41,293 nucleotides of DNA from Megamonas sp. UBA1799 (GTDB lineage Bacteria; Bacillota; Negativicutes; Selenomonadales; Selenomonadaceae). Below the pieces are notes generated by a model that ran no database searches, was not told the origin of the DNA, and was given only the letters and a program-made list of their open reading frames with translations. Shown piece by piece: positions 1 to 8,822 of this stretch. Position numbers and translations under genes: made by a program. Each line of letters begins with the position of its first letter. Position 1 is the stretch's first letter. Where the stretch lies: assembly GCA_002319815.1 (NCBI GenBank), contig DCFR01000085.1, positions 1 through 41,293 on the forward strand. The letters run 5' to 3'.

Positions 1-25
1 ATTATTTACCTGCGAAGTTTGAGTT

Positions 26-1999
26 ATTAAAAAGAAAATTACCCTAATTTTTTCTTCGCTCATGGTAGGGATTTTGCTGCTGATTTCGTGCGCTACATAT
101 TTTTATATTGCCAAAACAATGCAGGCGCAGCTTTCACAAAATGCGCAGCAGGCGCTGCATGCTTCCACGGAAAAATTGAACGGCTGGCTATTGTCTAAAG
201 CAGCGATTGTTCAAACGAAAACGGCAGGTATAGAACTTTTGGCGGCGGACGGCAATGTAACGCCGGCCATGGTCAAGGGGTTTGATAAGGCAGATCCGGA
301 CATCAGCGATTTGTATTTTGGCCGGGATGTGGACGGCGTGATTATCGATGGGAAGGACTGGGTCCCTCCGGCGGATTTTGATTCACGCACTCGTTCCTGG
401 TATAAAGATGCGCTGGCCAAGAATGGTTTGTTTTTTGGCGAACCTTATCTGGATGGAGTTACCAAAAAGATGGCGTTGCCGATTGGCATGCCTTTGAAAA
501 CGTCGTCCGGGAAGTTGTTGGGCGTTATTTCGGAAGATGTTTTGATCGATACAGTCTTTGAAACTGTGGCGAAAATTCAGCCATTTGATAACAGTTTTGC
601 CTTTTTATTGAATAATTCTGGAAAAATCATGGCGTATCCGGATGCAGCGGCTAAGGATAAAAAAATCCAGGACGTTCCTTCTTTGTCGTCATTGGCAGCG
701 CTGCTGGATACGGCCGCTGATCATCGGGGGATGGGGACTTATCAGCAAGACGGACAGGAGCAGTTCCTGGTTTTTGAACCGATTCCGGCGACTGGCTGGA
801 TTTTGGGCATCAGTGTCCCGACAGCAGTCTTATACGCTCCACTGACCAGTTTGCGCTGGCTGTTTCTAATTGGCACAGTACTGGCGCTGCTGATTGTGGT
901 GGCGGCTTCCTGGATCGTCGCCCGCCGGCTCAGCCAGCCGATTGAAAAGCTGCAGATTTATGCAGCCAAAGTGGCGGCCGGCGATTTTACCCAGTCGGTC
1001 AGCATAGCCGGGGATGACGAGATTGCTCATCTGGCGCAGGGGTTCAATAAAATGCAGGAGGATCTGCGGCAATTGATTCGCAAGGTGCAGGAACAGGCCG
1101 GTCATTTGGCTGCGGCCAGCGAGGAACTCACGGCAAGCGCACAGCAGACATCAGTGGCGGCTAATCAGGTCGCCGGCGCGGTGACGAATGTGGCGGCCGG
1201 TACGGAAGAACAGCATGCCGCTGTGGACCATACGGCGAAAGTTGTCACGGATATGAGCACTGATCTGGCGAATATATCTGCTGCGGGGCAGGCAGCGGCC
1301 AAAGATTCGGCGGAAGCGGCGCAAAATGCGGCTGCCAGCCGTCAAGATGTCGAGAGTATGGTGCAGATGATGCAGGATATTGCGACGTCGGTCGATGCGG
1401 CCAACCATGTGATTGGTGATCTGGACAAGCAGTCAGAACATATTGGCCGTATTACGGACACGATTGTGGGGATTGCCGAACAGACGAATCTTCTGGCATT
1501 GAACGCGGCGATTGAGGCGGCCAGAGCCGGCGAGGCCGGACGAGGATTTTCCGTGGTGGCGGATGAGGTGCGCAAGCTGGCTGAACAGTCACAGACAGCG
1601 GCGCAAAAAATTTCGGAAGAAATTTTGGAGATACAGCAAAATACGACCCGCGTCGTGCAGGCCATGAATGAGGGCAATGATCGGGTTCATGTCGGCGTAG
1701 CTAAGGTGAATGTCGTTGGCGACAGTCTGCAGCAAATCGTGGAACGAGTGGAACGCAGTCATGCCGGGGTTAACGAGATTCAGGCGGCGCTGCAGAGACT
1801 GGCGGAAGCCAGCCGTAATATTGATGCGGCGGTGCATCGCATTGACGCTGCCAGTACGAGTTCGGCTAATGAAGCGCAGACGGTTTCGGCAGCGGCGGAG
1901 GAGCAAATTGCCTCTATGCAGGATATTGCTTCAGCCAGCGAGAGCCTGGCTAAGCTGGCGCAGGAATTGCAGGAAGCCGTAGCTGCCTTTAAACTTTAA
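26..1999 (+). CDS. Methyl-accepting chemotaxis protein with extracellular Cache sensor
   Basis: Membrane chemoreceptor that would pass ligand binding to CheA/CheW. Counting from the ATG at 62: a membrane helix starts at once (residues 1-18), then a Cache-type ligand domain to about 260 (WYKDAL and GVISEDV segments are typical of dCache_1), a second helix about 264-287, HAMP about 288-342, and a signalling domain whose hairpin tip (EQTNLLALNAAIEAARAGE) lies near 472-490. There is no C-terminal CheR/CheB-tethering pentapeptide; it ends AAFKL. Start problem: the ATG at 62 has no Shine-Dalgarno and would begin inside the hydrophobic helix. The frame is open back to a TGA at 20-22 and adds a basic KKKITLIF segment, which is the usual receptor N-terminus. 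The only initiator-like codon there is ATT at 26, with a weak GAAG 8 nt before it. I give the ATT start, with 62 as the fallback. Family assignment is firm; the ligand is unknown. Confidence 0.9.
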   Translation: MKKKITLIFSSLMVGILLLISCATYFYIAKTMQAQLSQNAQQALHASTEKLNGWLLSKAAIVQTKTAGIELLAADGNVTPAMVKGFDKADPDISDLYFGRDVDGVIIDGKDWVPPADFDSRTRSWYKDALAKNGLFFGEPYLDGVTKKMALPIGMPLKTSSGKLLGVISEDVLIDTVFETVAKIQPFDNSFAFLLNNSGKIMAYPDAAAKDKKIQDVPSLSSLAALLDTAADHRGMGTYQQDGQEQFLVFEPIPATGWILGISVPTAVLYAPLTSLRWLFLIGTVLALLIVVAASWIVARRLSQPIEKLQIYAAKVAAGDFTQSVSIAGDDEIAHLAQGFNKMQEDLRQLIRKVQEQAGHLAAASEELTASAQQTSVAANQVAGAVTNVAAGTEEQHAAVDHTAKVVTDMSTDLANISAAGQAAAKDSAEAAQNAAASRQDVESMVQMMQDIATSVDAANHVIGDLDKQSEHIGRITDTIVGIAEQTNLLALNAAIEAARAGEAGRGFSVVADEVRKLAEQSQTAAQKISEEILEIQQNTTRVVQAMNEGNDRVHVGVAKVNVVGDSLQQIVERVERSHAGVNEIQAALQRLAEASRNIDAAVHRIDAASTSSANEAQTVSAAAEEQIASMQDIASASESLAKLAQELQEAVAAFKL

Positions 2000-2121
2000 A
2001 GAGGCAGCAGCAGGATGCTTCAGCGGATATAGAGGGATCTTTATTGTCAGGAAAGAGTTTCCGATCTTGATAGCACGAAACATGTAATCCGGGTGTTGGA
2101 CAAGTTTGGGCGGTGTATCTG

Positions 2122-3843
2122 ATGATAAAAAAAGATTACATTCCGGTATCGGCTGCGGCAGCGCTGGTGCTGGCGCTGTGTTTTGCGGCGCTGTTCCTGA
2201 GCCATGACGATCTGGCCGGCGCATCGGATGAGATGCAGCATTTTATGGTTTTTGAAGATGTTAGTCAAAATTATGACCTTGCGACGGTCAGTGATCCTGC
2301 CTTTGCCGGACAGTTTTATTCGTACGCCGATGCCGATTTGTCGCTTGGGGTTTCGGCATCGGTATTCTGGATTCGGTTTCCCCTGCCGGATGCGGCGGCG
2401 ATTGCTGCCGGTGATGGCGTTCTGGAGTTGGCAAATCCGGGGATCAGCTGGATTCGTTTATATTTCCCGATTGAGACAGACGGGCGGCTGCATTATATAG
2501 AAAAGACCGGCGGACAATGTCGGCGGCCGGTTTTGCATGATGTGTGGTCCACGGACTGGGCATTTGCAGTTCCAGCCAATTATGCGGCGGGGCAGGATGT
2601 GTTTTTGCAGGTCAAAAGCATTTCGGCGCTGCGGTTGCCGGTTGTATTTTGGTCGGTAAAAGATTTTTCCCGGTTTTTGATCCGGGAAAACTTTTTTTAT
2701 GGTTTGTTTTATGGTGTATTACTTGCCATGCTGTTGTATAATTTATTTATTGCGTTTGCTTTGCGCGATCGTACGTATTCGTTTTATGTCTGTTATATGT
2801 TTTTTATGCTGCTTTATCAGCTGGATACACACGGGCATCTGGCGCTTTGGCTGCAATGGCCGCCGGGGATTTATAATGTTTTGTTCTGGCTGGGACTGAC
2901 TGCGGCGTTTGTTTTTTCCATTCTTTTTTCCACCAGTTTTTTACAACTACATAAAACCAGCCGGGTATATACCCGGCTGGTTAAAGGATTGCTGGCAATG
3001 GCGCTGCTTTTTGGCTTGTTAGGGTTGGTCGGATTGGATCTCTGGGCCAATCTGTTATCGCGCGTCTTGGGGCTGCTGGAGACCTTTATGTTTCTCGTGC
3101 TGGCCGGATTGCGCTGGCGGCAGGGATTTAAACCGGCGTTGTTTTATCTGATTGCCTGGGGAACACTGGCCATGGGCATTTTGATCTGGATCCTGTCGCC
3201 GTCCCGGATTCAATCCGAGCAGCTGCTGATGGTCTGCACGGCGATGGAGTCTATTCTTCTTTCGCTCGCTTTGTCCGATCGATTTAAAACGCTGCAAAGC
3301 AAGGAAGTGACGCTCCTGCGCAACGTGCATTACTATCATGATCTGAGTCTCTTGGATGAATTGACGGGACTATACAACCGCCGGGCCATGGAAATGCGGG
3401 TGCCGCAGGAGATCACGCAGGCGCTTTTGCACGGGCAGCCATTGTCTTTTGCCATTATGGATATTGATTTTTTTAAAAAATATAACGATACGTATGGCCA
3501 TTGGGCAGGCGATCAGGTGTTGAAGCGTTTCAGCAAAATCCTCTCGGCAATGGTCCAGCCGCCGCAGACTGCGTTTCGTTTCGGCGGGGAAGAATTCGTT
3601 GTTTTGCTCCCTGAGATGAGTCCGGAGCGCGGGTTTATTCTGGTGGATCAGATTCGTCGTCAACTGGCGTCCGAACGTTTCATTGGTCCGGATCAGGTTC
3701 CGGTTCGGGTAACGGTGAGCGGCGGCATCACGGGCTTTCAGAGCACCGATTCGCTGATGACCTTGCTGCAGCGGGCGGATCAGGCGCTGTATCGGGCCAA
3801 GGATGCGGGGCGCAACCGGATTCTGATGAGCCGGGAAGAATAA
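2122..3843 (+). CDS. 7TM-DISM membrane diguanylate cyclase (GGDEF)
   Basis: Predicted c-di-GMP synthase controlled by an extracytoplasmic sensor. Order: N-terminal signal helix (about 7-28), extracytoplasmic 7TMR-DISMED2-like beta domain (about 40-185, containing VFWIRFPL and VLELANPGISWIRLY), about seven membrane helices (about 195-390), then a GGDEF domain from about 410. Key cyclase elements are intact: DELTGLYNRR, MDIDFFKKYND, and the active-site loop GGEEF at about 488-492. The inhibitory RxxD I-site upstream of the loop is absent (QPPQ instead), so product inhibition by that site is not expected. I prefer ATG 2122, which sits 8 nt after GGGCGG, over the GTG at 2113. The gene stands alone, 122 bp after the chemoreceptor, and is closed by a strong terminator. 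The sensed signal is unknown; DISMED2 domains often resemble carbohydrate-binding folds. Confidence 0.92.
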   Translation: MIKKDYIPVSAAAALVLALCFAALFLSHDDLAGASDEMQHFMVFEDVSQNYDLATVSDPAFAGQFYSYADADLSLGVSASVFWIRFPLPDAAAIAAGDGVLELANPGISWIRLYFPIETDGRLHYIEKTGGQCRRPVLHDVWSTDWAFAVPANYAAGQDVFLQVKSISALRLPVVFWSVKDFSRFLIRENFFYGLFYGVLLAMLLYNLFIAFALRDRTYSFYVCYMFFMLLYQLDTHGHLALWLQWPPGIYNVLFWLGLTAAFVFSILFSTSFLQLHKTSRVYTRLVKGLLAMALLFGLLGLVGLDLWANLLSRVLGLLETFMFLVLAGLRWRQGFKPALFYLIAWGTLAMGILIWILSPSRIQSEQLLMVCTAMESILLSLALSDRFKTLQSKEVTLLRNVHYYHDLSLLDELTGLYNRRAMEMRVPQEITQALLHGQPLSFAIMDIDFFKKYNDTYGHWAGDQVLKRFSKILSAMVQPPQTAFRFGGEEFVVLLPEMSPERGFILVDQIRRQLASERFIGPDQVPVRVTVSGGITGFQSTDSLMTLLQRADQALYRAKDAGRNRILMSREE

Positions 3844-3848
3844 AAAAA

Positions 3849-3873
3849 GCGGCCGTTTTACGGCCGCTTTTTA
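3849..3873 (+). terminator. Rho-independent terminator of the diguanylate cyclase gene
   Basis: A perfect 8-bp GC-rich stem (GCGGCCGT with ACGGCCGC) and a TTT loop, followed by five to six T, begins 5 bp after the stop codon. The upstream A-run makes it usable in the reverse direction too, which would serve the minus-strand small ORF ending at 3887. Confidence 0.9.
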
Positions 3874-3886
3874 CGGATGGCATATT

Positions 3887-4057
3887 TTACATGACTTTTG
3901 TCAATAAAGTGGACATGAAATCAGAGCTTAAGGTCCTATCATCAGCATCGTTCTTCACAGATGCATACAATTCTTTTTTCAGGAGCATTTTTTGATTGGT
4001 ATCCAATTGGTCTACCCGGAGCAACATATCTTCCATTTCCTGCATAAGTTTTGTCAT
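3887..4057 (-). CDS. Small 56-residue protein, unknown function
   Basis: I do not recognise this protein. The minus strand carries an ATG at 4057, preceded by AAAAGGA about 12 nt upstream, and an open frame of 56 codons to TAA at 3887. The product begins MTKLMQEMEDMLLRVDQL and continues with NQKMLLKKELYASVKND. The heptad-like spacing of leucine and methionine among charged residues suggests a short amphipathic or coiled-coil helix. There is no signal peptide, membrane segment or cysteine. It ends directly before the bidirectional-looking terminator at 3849-3873, as expected for a real convergent gene. It is too short to be secure from composition alone. Confidence 0.5.
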   Translation of the reverse strand: MTKLMQEMEDMLLRVDQLDTNQKMLLKKELYASVKNDADDRTLSSDFMSTLLTKVM

Positions 4058-4262
4058 GCTGCAAATCAGTCCTTTTGCTTATAATTTTTTACCCATTAGT
4101 ACTATACACCTACAGTATAACATGAATTCTGTAAATATACAAAGTTTTTCTGGAATTCCTTACAAAAGTTGCAGCTTTTTTGGGAGGGCCATGTTTTTTG
4201 TCACGTAACGGTGGGAAAAAAGTCGGTTTACAGATATTTTTTAATTTTTCGGAGGCGGTTTT

Positions 4263-6014
4263 ATGCATCGGTCTTATTATCGTTCTTTGCTTTTGGGCAT
4301 GTTGCTTGGCAGCTTGGCATGGCAGCCGTTGGCGTTTGCCGAAGCGGTCACTTTGCCGCTGGAGGTGTCGTCTCCGGGGGTTCAACACAGCGTGGAACTG
4401 CCGTATGTATGGGATGACGGTTGGTTTCATACCGGTGCTTATACCTATAATCACGGCCTGGCCCGTGTGGCCGGCGCGTTGATGTCGACGGTTTACCTGC
4501 AGGGGCAGTATCAGGAATTGACGGCTTTGTTTCGCGATCTGGGCTGCGAGATGGATACGCTGGCGGATTATCATTATGCTGCGGTAGAACCGGAGACTCC
4601 GGATAAAAGCGGGTATTCTTTTTGTACTAAATCCATTGTTGTTGACGGCCGTCCGGCAGCGCTGGTCATGGTTGTTATCCGAGGGACTTCGGGACGCCAA
4701 GAGTGGTTGAGTAATGCCAATATTGCAGATTCTACGCAGACAAAACAGGAGTATCATGAAGGCTTTGCCAAATCAGCGGCCATGATTGCACAGGATCTGG
4801 AGGCGTATGTGAATCGTTGGGGATTGCAGCAGCCGACGACGCGTTTTTTGATTACCGGGCATAGCCGGGGCGCGGCGGTAGCAAATTTATTGGCTGCTTT
4901 TCTGGATCGCGGATCTTATGCTGTGGGAGCAAAGGCGACTTGTCCGGAGTTAGTTCCCGAACATATTTATGCGTATACTTTTGCGACGCCGAATAGCTGC
5001 TCGGATTTGGCGGAGCGAACGGCTTTCCGGTATAAAAATATTTTTAACATCGTCAATCCCGAAGATGTTGTGCCGCAGCTGCCGTTTATTAAGGGGTCCT
5101 GGGGATATGGCTCTTTTGGTACGACTTATATGCTGCCGACCGCCAATAATTTACGCGGCGATCTGGAACGGTATGCGAAGCTGGTGGAGCATATGCAGAC
5201 ACCATTTGCCGAGCTGACGCTGGGACGACATTATACACCGGTTCCTGGCAGCGAGTGGCTGGCGCGTGATGTCAAGGGCCTGCAGTGGATGGCCGTTGGC
5301 TCGGTAGAAGCGTTTTACGGCCGCAGCCGTCCGGTGAATCATCAGGGGTTTGTCCGGATCCTTTCCGGACTGCCGGAGGAAGATGACAAACGCGATGAAA
5401 TGTATTATGGCGGTATGCTGAAGGTCTTGGCGCGCTGGTTTCCAAAGGAACGCGCCGGATTTGAAGACATGCATGCTCCGGCGACCTATAATGCCTGGAT
5501 TCTCTCCGGCGAGCCAAAAAGTATTTATCTGCACGGGACTCCGAGTCTGGTGCGCATTGTGCTGCCGCCTATGGCCAATTCAGAAACAGCGACACGTATG
5601 AACCGCATCCGGGTCGCTATGGGACAACCTGCACCGGCGCTGCCGTTTGATCTTGAGCTGCGTATTCCTGGCGGGGAAGTTGTTATGCGGCTGCATAATG
5701 GCATGCCGGAGAAAGGCTGGGAACAGTCAGCCTATCCGGTTAAGAATGACGGACAGGTTGTGTCGTTTTCTGTGCCGGAAGAAGGAGAACTGGAAGCTCG
5801 CATTTTTGCAAAGGACAATGTGAAGTTGCAGGTATCCTTGGGCTTGGAGGCCAATAAGGAAAACGGTGTAGATGCGCTTGCGGACCCATTAGTGGACAAG
5901 GAAGTCGTTTTGGTGAAGGGACAGCAGCAGATATTGCGGATTCATAACCGGGCGTTGAAAAAAGTGTCATCGGAAGCAAAGCCGGCGACGGCTGCGGCAG
6001 CGAAGCAAAGCTGA
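4263..6014 (+). CDS. Exported class 3-type lipase/esterase
   Basis: Probable secreted or cell-envelope esterase of the alpha/beta-hydrolase fold (lipase class 3, PF01764 type). Residues 1-27 form a signal peptide (hydrophobic core LLLGMLLGSLA, cleavage near AFAEA). The nucleophile elbow GHSRG places Ser201 in FLITGHSRGAAVANLLAAF. Asp268 in NPEDVVPQ and His404 in FEDMHAPATYNAWI fit the other triad positions in order and spacing; these two are inferred. The C-terminal 170 residues after the triad are probably a separate beta-rich domain with no motif I know, ending in an Ala/Lys-rich tail. The ribosome site GGAGG lies 8 nt before the ATG. At 583 aa it is much longer than a minimal class 3 lipase. 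Another exported hydrolase follows at 6122. Substrate unknown. Confidence 0.82.
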   Translation: MHRSYYRSLLLGMLLGSLAWQPLAFAEAVTLPLEVSSPGVQHSVELPYVWDDGWFHTGAYTYNHGLARVAGALMSTVYLQGQYQELTALFRDLGCEMDTLADYHYAAVEPETPDKSGYSFCTKSIVVDGRPAALVMVVIRGTSGRQEWLSNANIADSTQTKQEYHEGFAKSAAMIAQDLEAYVNRWGLQQPTTRFLITGHSRGAAVANLLAAFLDRGSYAVGAKATCPELVPEHIYAYTFATPNSCSDLAERTAFRYKNIFNIVNPEDVVPQLPFIKGSWGYGSFGTTYMLPTANNLRGDLERYAKLVEHMQTPFAELTLGRHYTPVPGSEWLARDVKGLQWMAVGSVEAFYGRSRPVNHQGFVRILSGLPEEDDKRDEMYYGGMLKVLARWFPKERAGFEDMHAPATYNAWILSGEPKSIYLHGTPSLVRIVLPPMANSETATRMNRIRVAMGQPAPALPFDLELRIPGGEVVMRLHNGMPEKGWEQSAYPVKNDGQVVSFSVPEEGELEARIFAKDNVKLQVSLGLEANKENGVDALADPLVDKEVVLVKGQQQILRIHNRALKKVSSEAKPATAAAAKQS

Positions 6015-6121
6015 GTCTCGGTCTGGGGCGGTAGATTCTTTGACTGCCGATCGGTTTGCAGTGAGAAACAAATGTATCCTGCTGTGGGGAATGGCAGCGT
6101 AGCTTATAGGGGGTGCAGAGA

Positions 6122-7207
6122 ATGGGACGAAAATGGCCAGCGATTTTTTTCGCGGCATTGCTAAGTTTTTGGCTGGGTGGAGCCGCGGGGCTTCTGCCGT
6201 TAGGGGCGTCAAACGGTCTGTCGGCGACTATTGCGTGTGCCATGGAAAGAGAAAGCGCTGTGGCCGGGAGTGCGCCGGATTATGCCGCAGTCAGCAACTG
6301 GGCTTACTTTGACGTCGGATCGGAACATCCGGTAGATTTGTTTATTCTGGCGCCAACGGTTTATGGCGGCAGCGCGCCGGCGATGAATATGAGCCTGGCG
6401 GATACAGCTGCCAAGCAGAATTTTTTAGGCGCGCTTAATATGGAAATCGGCATTTATGACGGCGATTGTCGTTTATATGCGCCCTATTACCGGCAGGCCG
6501 GACTGGCCGCTTATAGCGCTGGCGGAACCGTGCTGACTGCCAGCCTTGATGTAGCGGCGGCGGATGCCGAGCGGGCATTCCGGTATTATCTGGCAGTCAT
6601 GAATCCTGATCGGCCGTTTGTCTTGGCCGGGTTTTCCCAAGGATCCGAACTTTTGCTGCGCCTGATGAAAGATTGCCTGACGACGCCGGAGCTGCAGGAT
6701 CGACTGGTCGCCGCGTATGCTATCGGCTGGCGGCTTACCGCCCAAGAGTGCGCGGCTTATCCGCAATTGCGTCCGGCGCGGGGGGAAAAGGACATCGGGG
6801 TCATTGTTTCCTTTAATTCCGAAGCGGAAAATATACAGCAATCCATGCTGGTGCCGTTTGGCGTCAAGACGCTGGCGATCAATCCGTTAAACTGGCGGAC
6901 AGATTCTGTGCCGGCGTCGGCGGATCAAAATCTGGGCGCGTGTTTTACCGACTATAGCGGTGGCGTTAAGGATGAAATTCCTCTTTTTTGCGGGGCATAT
7001 ATAGATCCCCGGCGCGGTACGCTGAAGGTGACCGGAGTTTCGCCAGAGCAGTATCCGCCGGTACTGTCGCTGTTTGCACCGGGCGTTTATCATCTGTATG
7101 ATTATCAGTTTTTCTACCGTAATCTGCAGCAGAATGTACATGAACGTATAGAAGCCTATCAGCTCCAACATGCGCCTTTGGCTGAGGCTGAGGATAAGGC
7201 GGCCTGA
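6122..7207 (+). CDS. Exported DUF3089-type alpha/beta hydrolase
   Basis: This resembles the DUF3089 family of lysophospholipase-like hydrolases. An N-terminal signal segment (about 5-40, AIFFAALLSFWLGGAAGLL) is followed by the family pattern: VDLFILAPTVYGG, then YAPYYRQAGL, then the nucleophile elbow GFSQG with Ser172 in FVLAGFSQGSELLLRLM. A downstream His in GVYHLYDYQFFY could complete the triad. I chose ATG 6122, with AGGGGG about 8 nt upstream, over the GTG at 6113. It lies 107 bp after the lipase gene on the same strand with no clear terminator between, so the two may form a transcription unit for envelope or lipid turnover. Function is inferred from the family only. Confidence 0.8.
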   Translation: MGRKWPAIFFAALLSFWLGGAAGLLPLGASNGLSATIACAMERESAVAGSAPDYAAVSNWAYFDVGSEHPVDLFILAPTVYGGSAPAMNMSLADTAAKQNFLGALNMEIGIYDGDCRLYAPYYRQAGLAAYSAGGTVLTASLDVAAADAERAFRYYLAVMNPDRPFVLAGFSQGSELLLRLMKDCLTTPELQDRLVAAYAIGWRLTAQECAAYPQLRPARGEKDIGVIVSFNSEAENIQQSMLVPFGVKTLAINPLNWRTDSVPASADQNLGACFTDYSGGVKDEIPLFCGAYIDPRRGTLKVTGVSPEQYPPVLSLFAPGVYHLYDYQFFYRNLQQNVHERIEAYQLQHAPLAEAEDKAA

Positions 7208-7424
7208 TTCGGGGAGCCTTATATGGTCGACAGGTAGTGGTTATGATAAAAAATGCTTTGCCGTAAGTTGTAATCCTGACGGATGTCCGTGTGGTTATAT
7301 AGAGAAACTGTGGAAAATCCTTTGAGTGTCCGGGCACTTTCGACTGTTGTCCGGATGACTAAGTTCCTTTCATACACTTGCTTCTACAGATGGTGCGTGA
7401 AGAGGAGCGATTATGCCCTTGAAT

Positions 7425-7480
7425 AAAATTGGCTGGAGTTTAGGCGGTGTTAAAATGCCGTCCGAACTCCAGCCAATTTT
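7425..7480. terminator. Long hairpin between convergent genes
   Basis: Perfect 16-bp inverted repeat: arms 7425-7440 (AAAATTGGCTGGAGTT) and 7465-7480, with a smaller GGCGG/CCGTC stem nested in the 24-nt loop. It separates the DUF3089 gene (plus) from zur (minus). AAAA/TTTT at the stem ends gives short U-tracts in both directions (TTTTATT on the minus strand), so a bidirectional terminator is the likeliest reading. The remainder of the 312-bp gap 7208-7519 shows no gene or promoter I could support. Confidence 0.75.
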
Positions 7481-7519
7481 GTTGAAAAGAATTTCTTGCG
7501 CTGATCTGTTTAGCCGTGT

Positions 7520-7942
7520 TTATGGTCTGGTTTTTAAATTCTGTTGGCAATCGTGGCAAACACCATAAATTTCAAAATTATGGCCTGTGATGGCAAAATC
7601 TTTCGCAGATAATTCTGCCGGAGTTTCCCGGATAGGGCACTTTTCAATGGGAATTACTTTATGACAAATGGTGCAAACGGCATAATGATGATGTGTGTGG
7701 GAGGACAGTTCATATAATGACATATCATGGATTGCTGATGTTGTTTTTGTAATAATTTTTTTCTTTAAGAAAAAATCTAAAGTTCGATAAATTGTAGACA
7801 TCCACAGGGAATGATCTTCTTTACCGGACTGCGCAGCAATTTCAGCTGCCGTCATGGGCTTGGCATTCTTTTTTAATATATCCAAAATTATTTCGCGTTG
7901 TTTGGTTCGTTTTATGTTGGCAGGCCAATATGTTATGGACAA
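7520..7942 (-). CDS. zur: Fur-family metalloregulator, probably zinc uptake repressor Zur
   Basis: A Fur-superfamily winged-helix repressor of 140 aa. The DNA-binding half carries KRTKQREIILDIL and STIYRTLDFF. The dimerisation half carries the histidine cluster HTHHHYAVCTIC and a second CHDC pair, which together form the structural Cys4 zinc site plus a sensory site. Start: TTG at 7942 has AAGGGGG 8 nt upstream and gives the usual Fur length. Longer in-frame starts (ATG 7984 and 8041) have no ribosome site. Being last in znuC-znuB-zur points to Zur rather than Fur or PerR. It would repress both znu promoters through the palindrome at 9691-9711. The start region overlaps the end of znuB by about 100 bp in another frame, which is odd. 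Confidence 0.85.
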   Translation of the reverse strand: MSITYWPANIKRTKQREIILDILKKNAKPMTAAEIAAQSGKEDHSLWMSTIYRTLDFFLKKKIITKTTSAIHDMSLYELSSHTHHHYAVCTICHKVIPIEKCPIRETPAELSAKDFAITGHNFEIYGVCHDCQQNLKTRP

Positions 7943-8822
7943 ATGATTTTCCCCCTTGCCGGTTTGCTTTATTGACTTTATCATAGGATGGGTTTCTCGT
8001 AAAGTCAAGCGTTGAACGGCCTGCAAAATGGGTGTGTACAACTTTTTTTAATAGTAAAATCAGTAGGAGAAGAAAGACGGACATCAGTGAAGTAAAGCCT
8101 CCCGGCGCGACTTTTAGATAATAAGATCCCCATAAACCAAGCTGCATATTCATAAAGCTAAATAAAACAGCGTAAAAAAGAGTTTTTTGGAATCCTTTTT
8201 TTAGTTGCAGGGCTGTGGCTACGGGTAGCGCTATCATTGAACTAAGGACCATTACACCGACAATTTTTATGGAAATAGATACTGCCGCGGCCATGAGAAC
8301 AGCAAAAGCATAATTGATTAGATCAACTTTTACTCCGGCAATACGGGCAGTTTCTTCGTCATAAGCCATGTAAAGTAAAGAATTATACAGGGAATATAGT
8401 ATAAAAATAGATAAAATCGTCAGTAAAAATATACACAGCATATCCGTATGGTTTACCGTCAAAATGCTTCCGAAAAGAAAAGCTTCTGCATTTGTGTGAA
8501 GTCGTCCGGAACTGATTAACGTAATTGCGGTTCCAATGCTGAGCGATAAAATAATTGTGAGAATAAGGTCTAAATGCCGGGGAAAATATTTACGCAGAAA
8601 TTCAATCAAAGCGCCACAGGCGGATGTAAATAAAAATGCGCCTATAATTGGATTTTTATGGACCAGCAATCCTAATGTAATTCCTGCCAGAGATGCATGA
8701 GACATAGTGTCGCCAATCATTGAGCAGCGCCGCAATACCATAAAAATTCCGATGCAGGGACAAAGTAAGGATATACAAATAGAGACAAATAATGCGTGTT
8801 GCATAAACTCATATTGTAACAT
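7842..8822 (-). CDS. znuB: Zinc ABC transporter permease ZnuB (with C-terminal extension)
   Basis: Integral membrane permease of the ABC-3 family (ZnuB/AdcB/MntB). Hydrophobic helices occupy residues 1-262, with the family segments MIGDTMSHASLAG and VMVLSSMIALPVATA. ATG 8822 overlaps the end of znuC by 14 nt, with AGGAG just upstream. At about residue 262 the conserved protein should end (LLLLILLLKKVVHTH), but the frame runs on for about 64 polar residues that overlap the start of zur. A run of seven A at the junction (minus strand, about 8043-8049) means one extra A would bring a TGA within about a dozen codons and restore a normal length. So the extension may be real, a sequencing error, or a frameshift. 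Codon use is clearly more AT-rich than the flanking genes. Confidence 0.87.
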   Translation of the reverse strand: MLQYEFMQHALFVSICISLLCPCIGIFMVLRRCSMIGDTMSHASLAGITLGLLVHKNPIIGAFLFTSACGALIEFLRKYFPRHLDLILTIILSLSIGTAITLISSGRLHTNAEAFLFGSILTVNHTDMLCIFLLTILSIFILYSLYNSLLYMAYDEETARIAGVKVDLINYAFAVLMAAAVSISIKIVGVMVLSSMIALPVATALQLKKGFQKTLFYAVLFSFMNMQLGLWGSYYLKVAPGGFTSLMSVFLLLLILLLKKVVHTHFAGRSTLDFTRNPSYDKVNKANRQGGKSFVHNILACQHKTNQTTRNNFGYIKKECQAHDGS

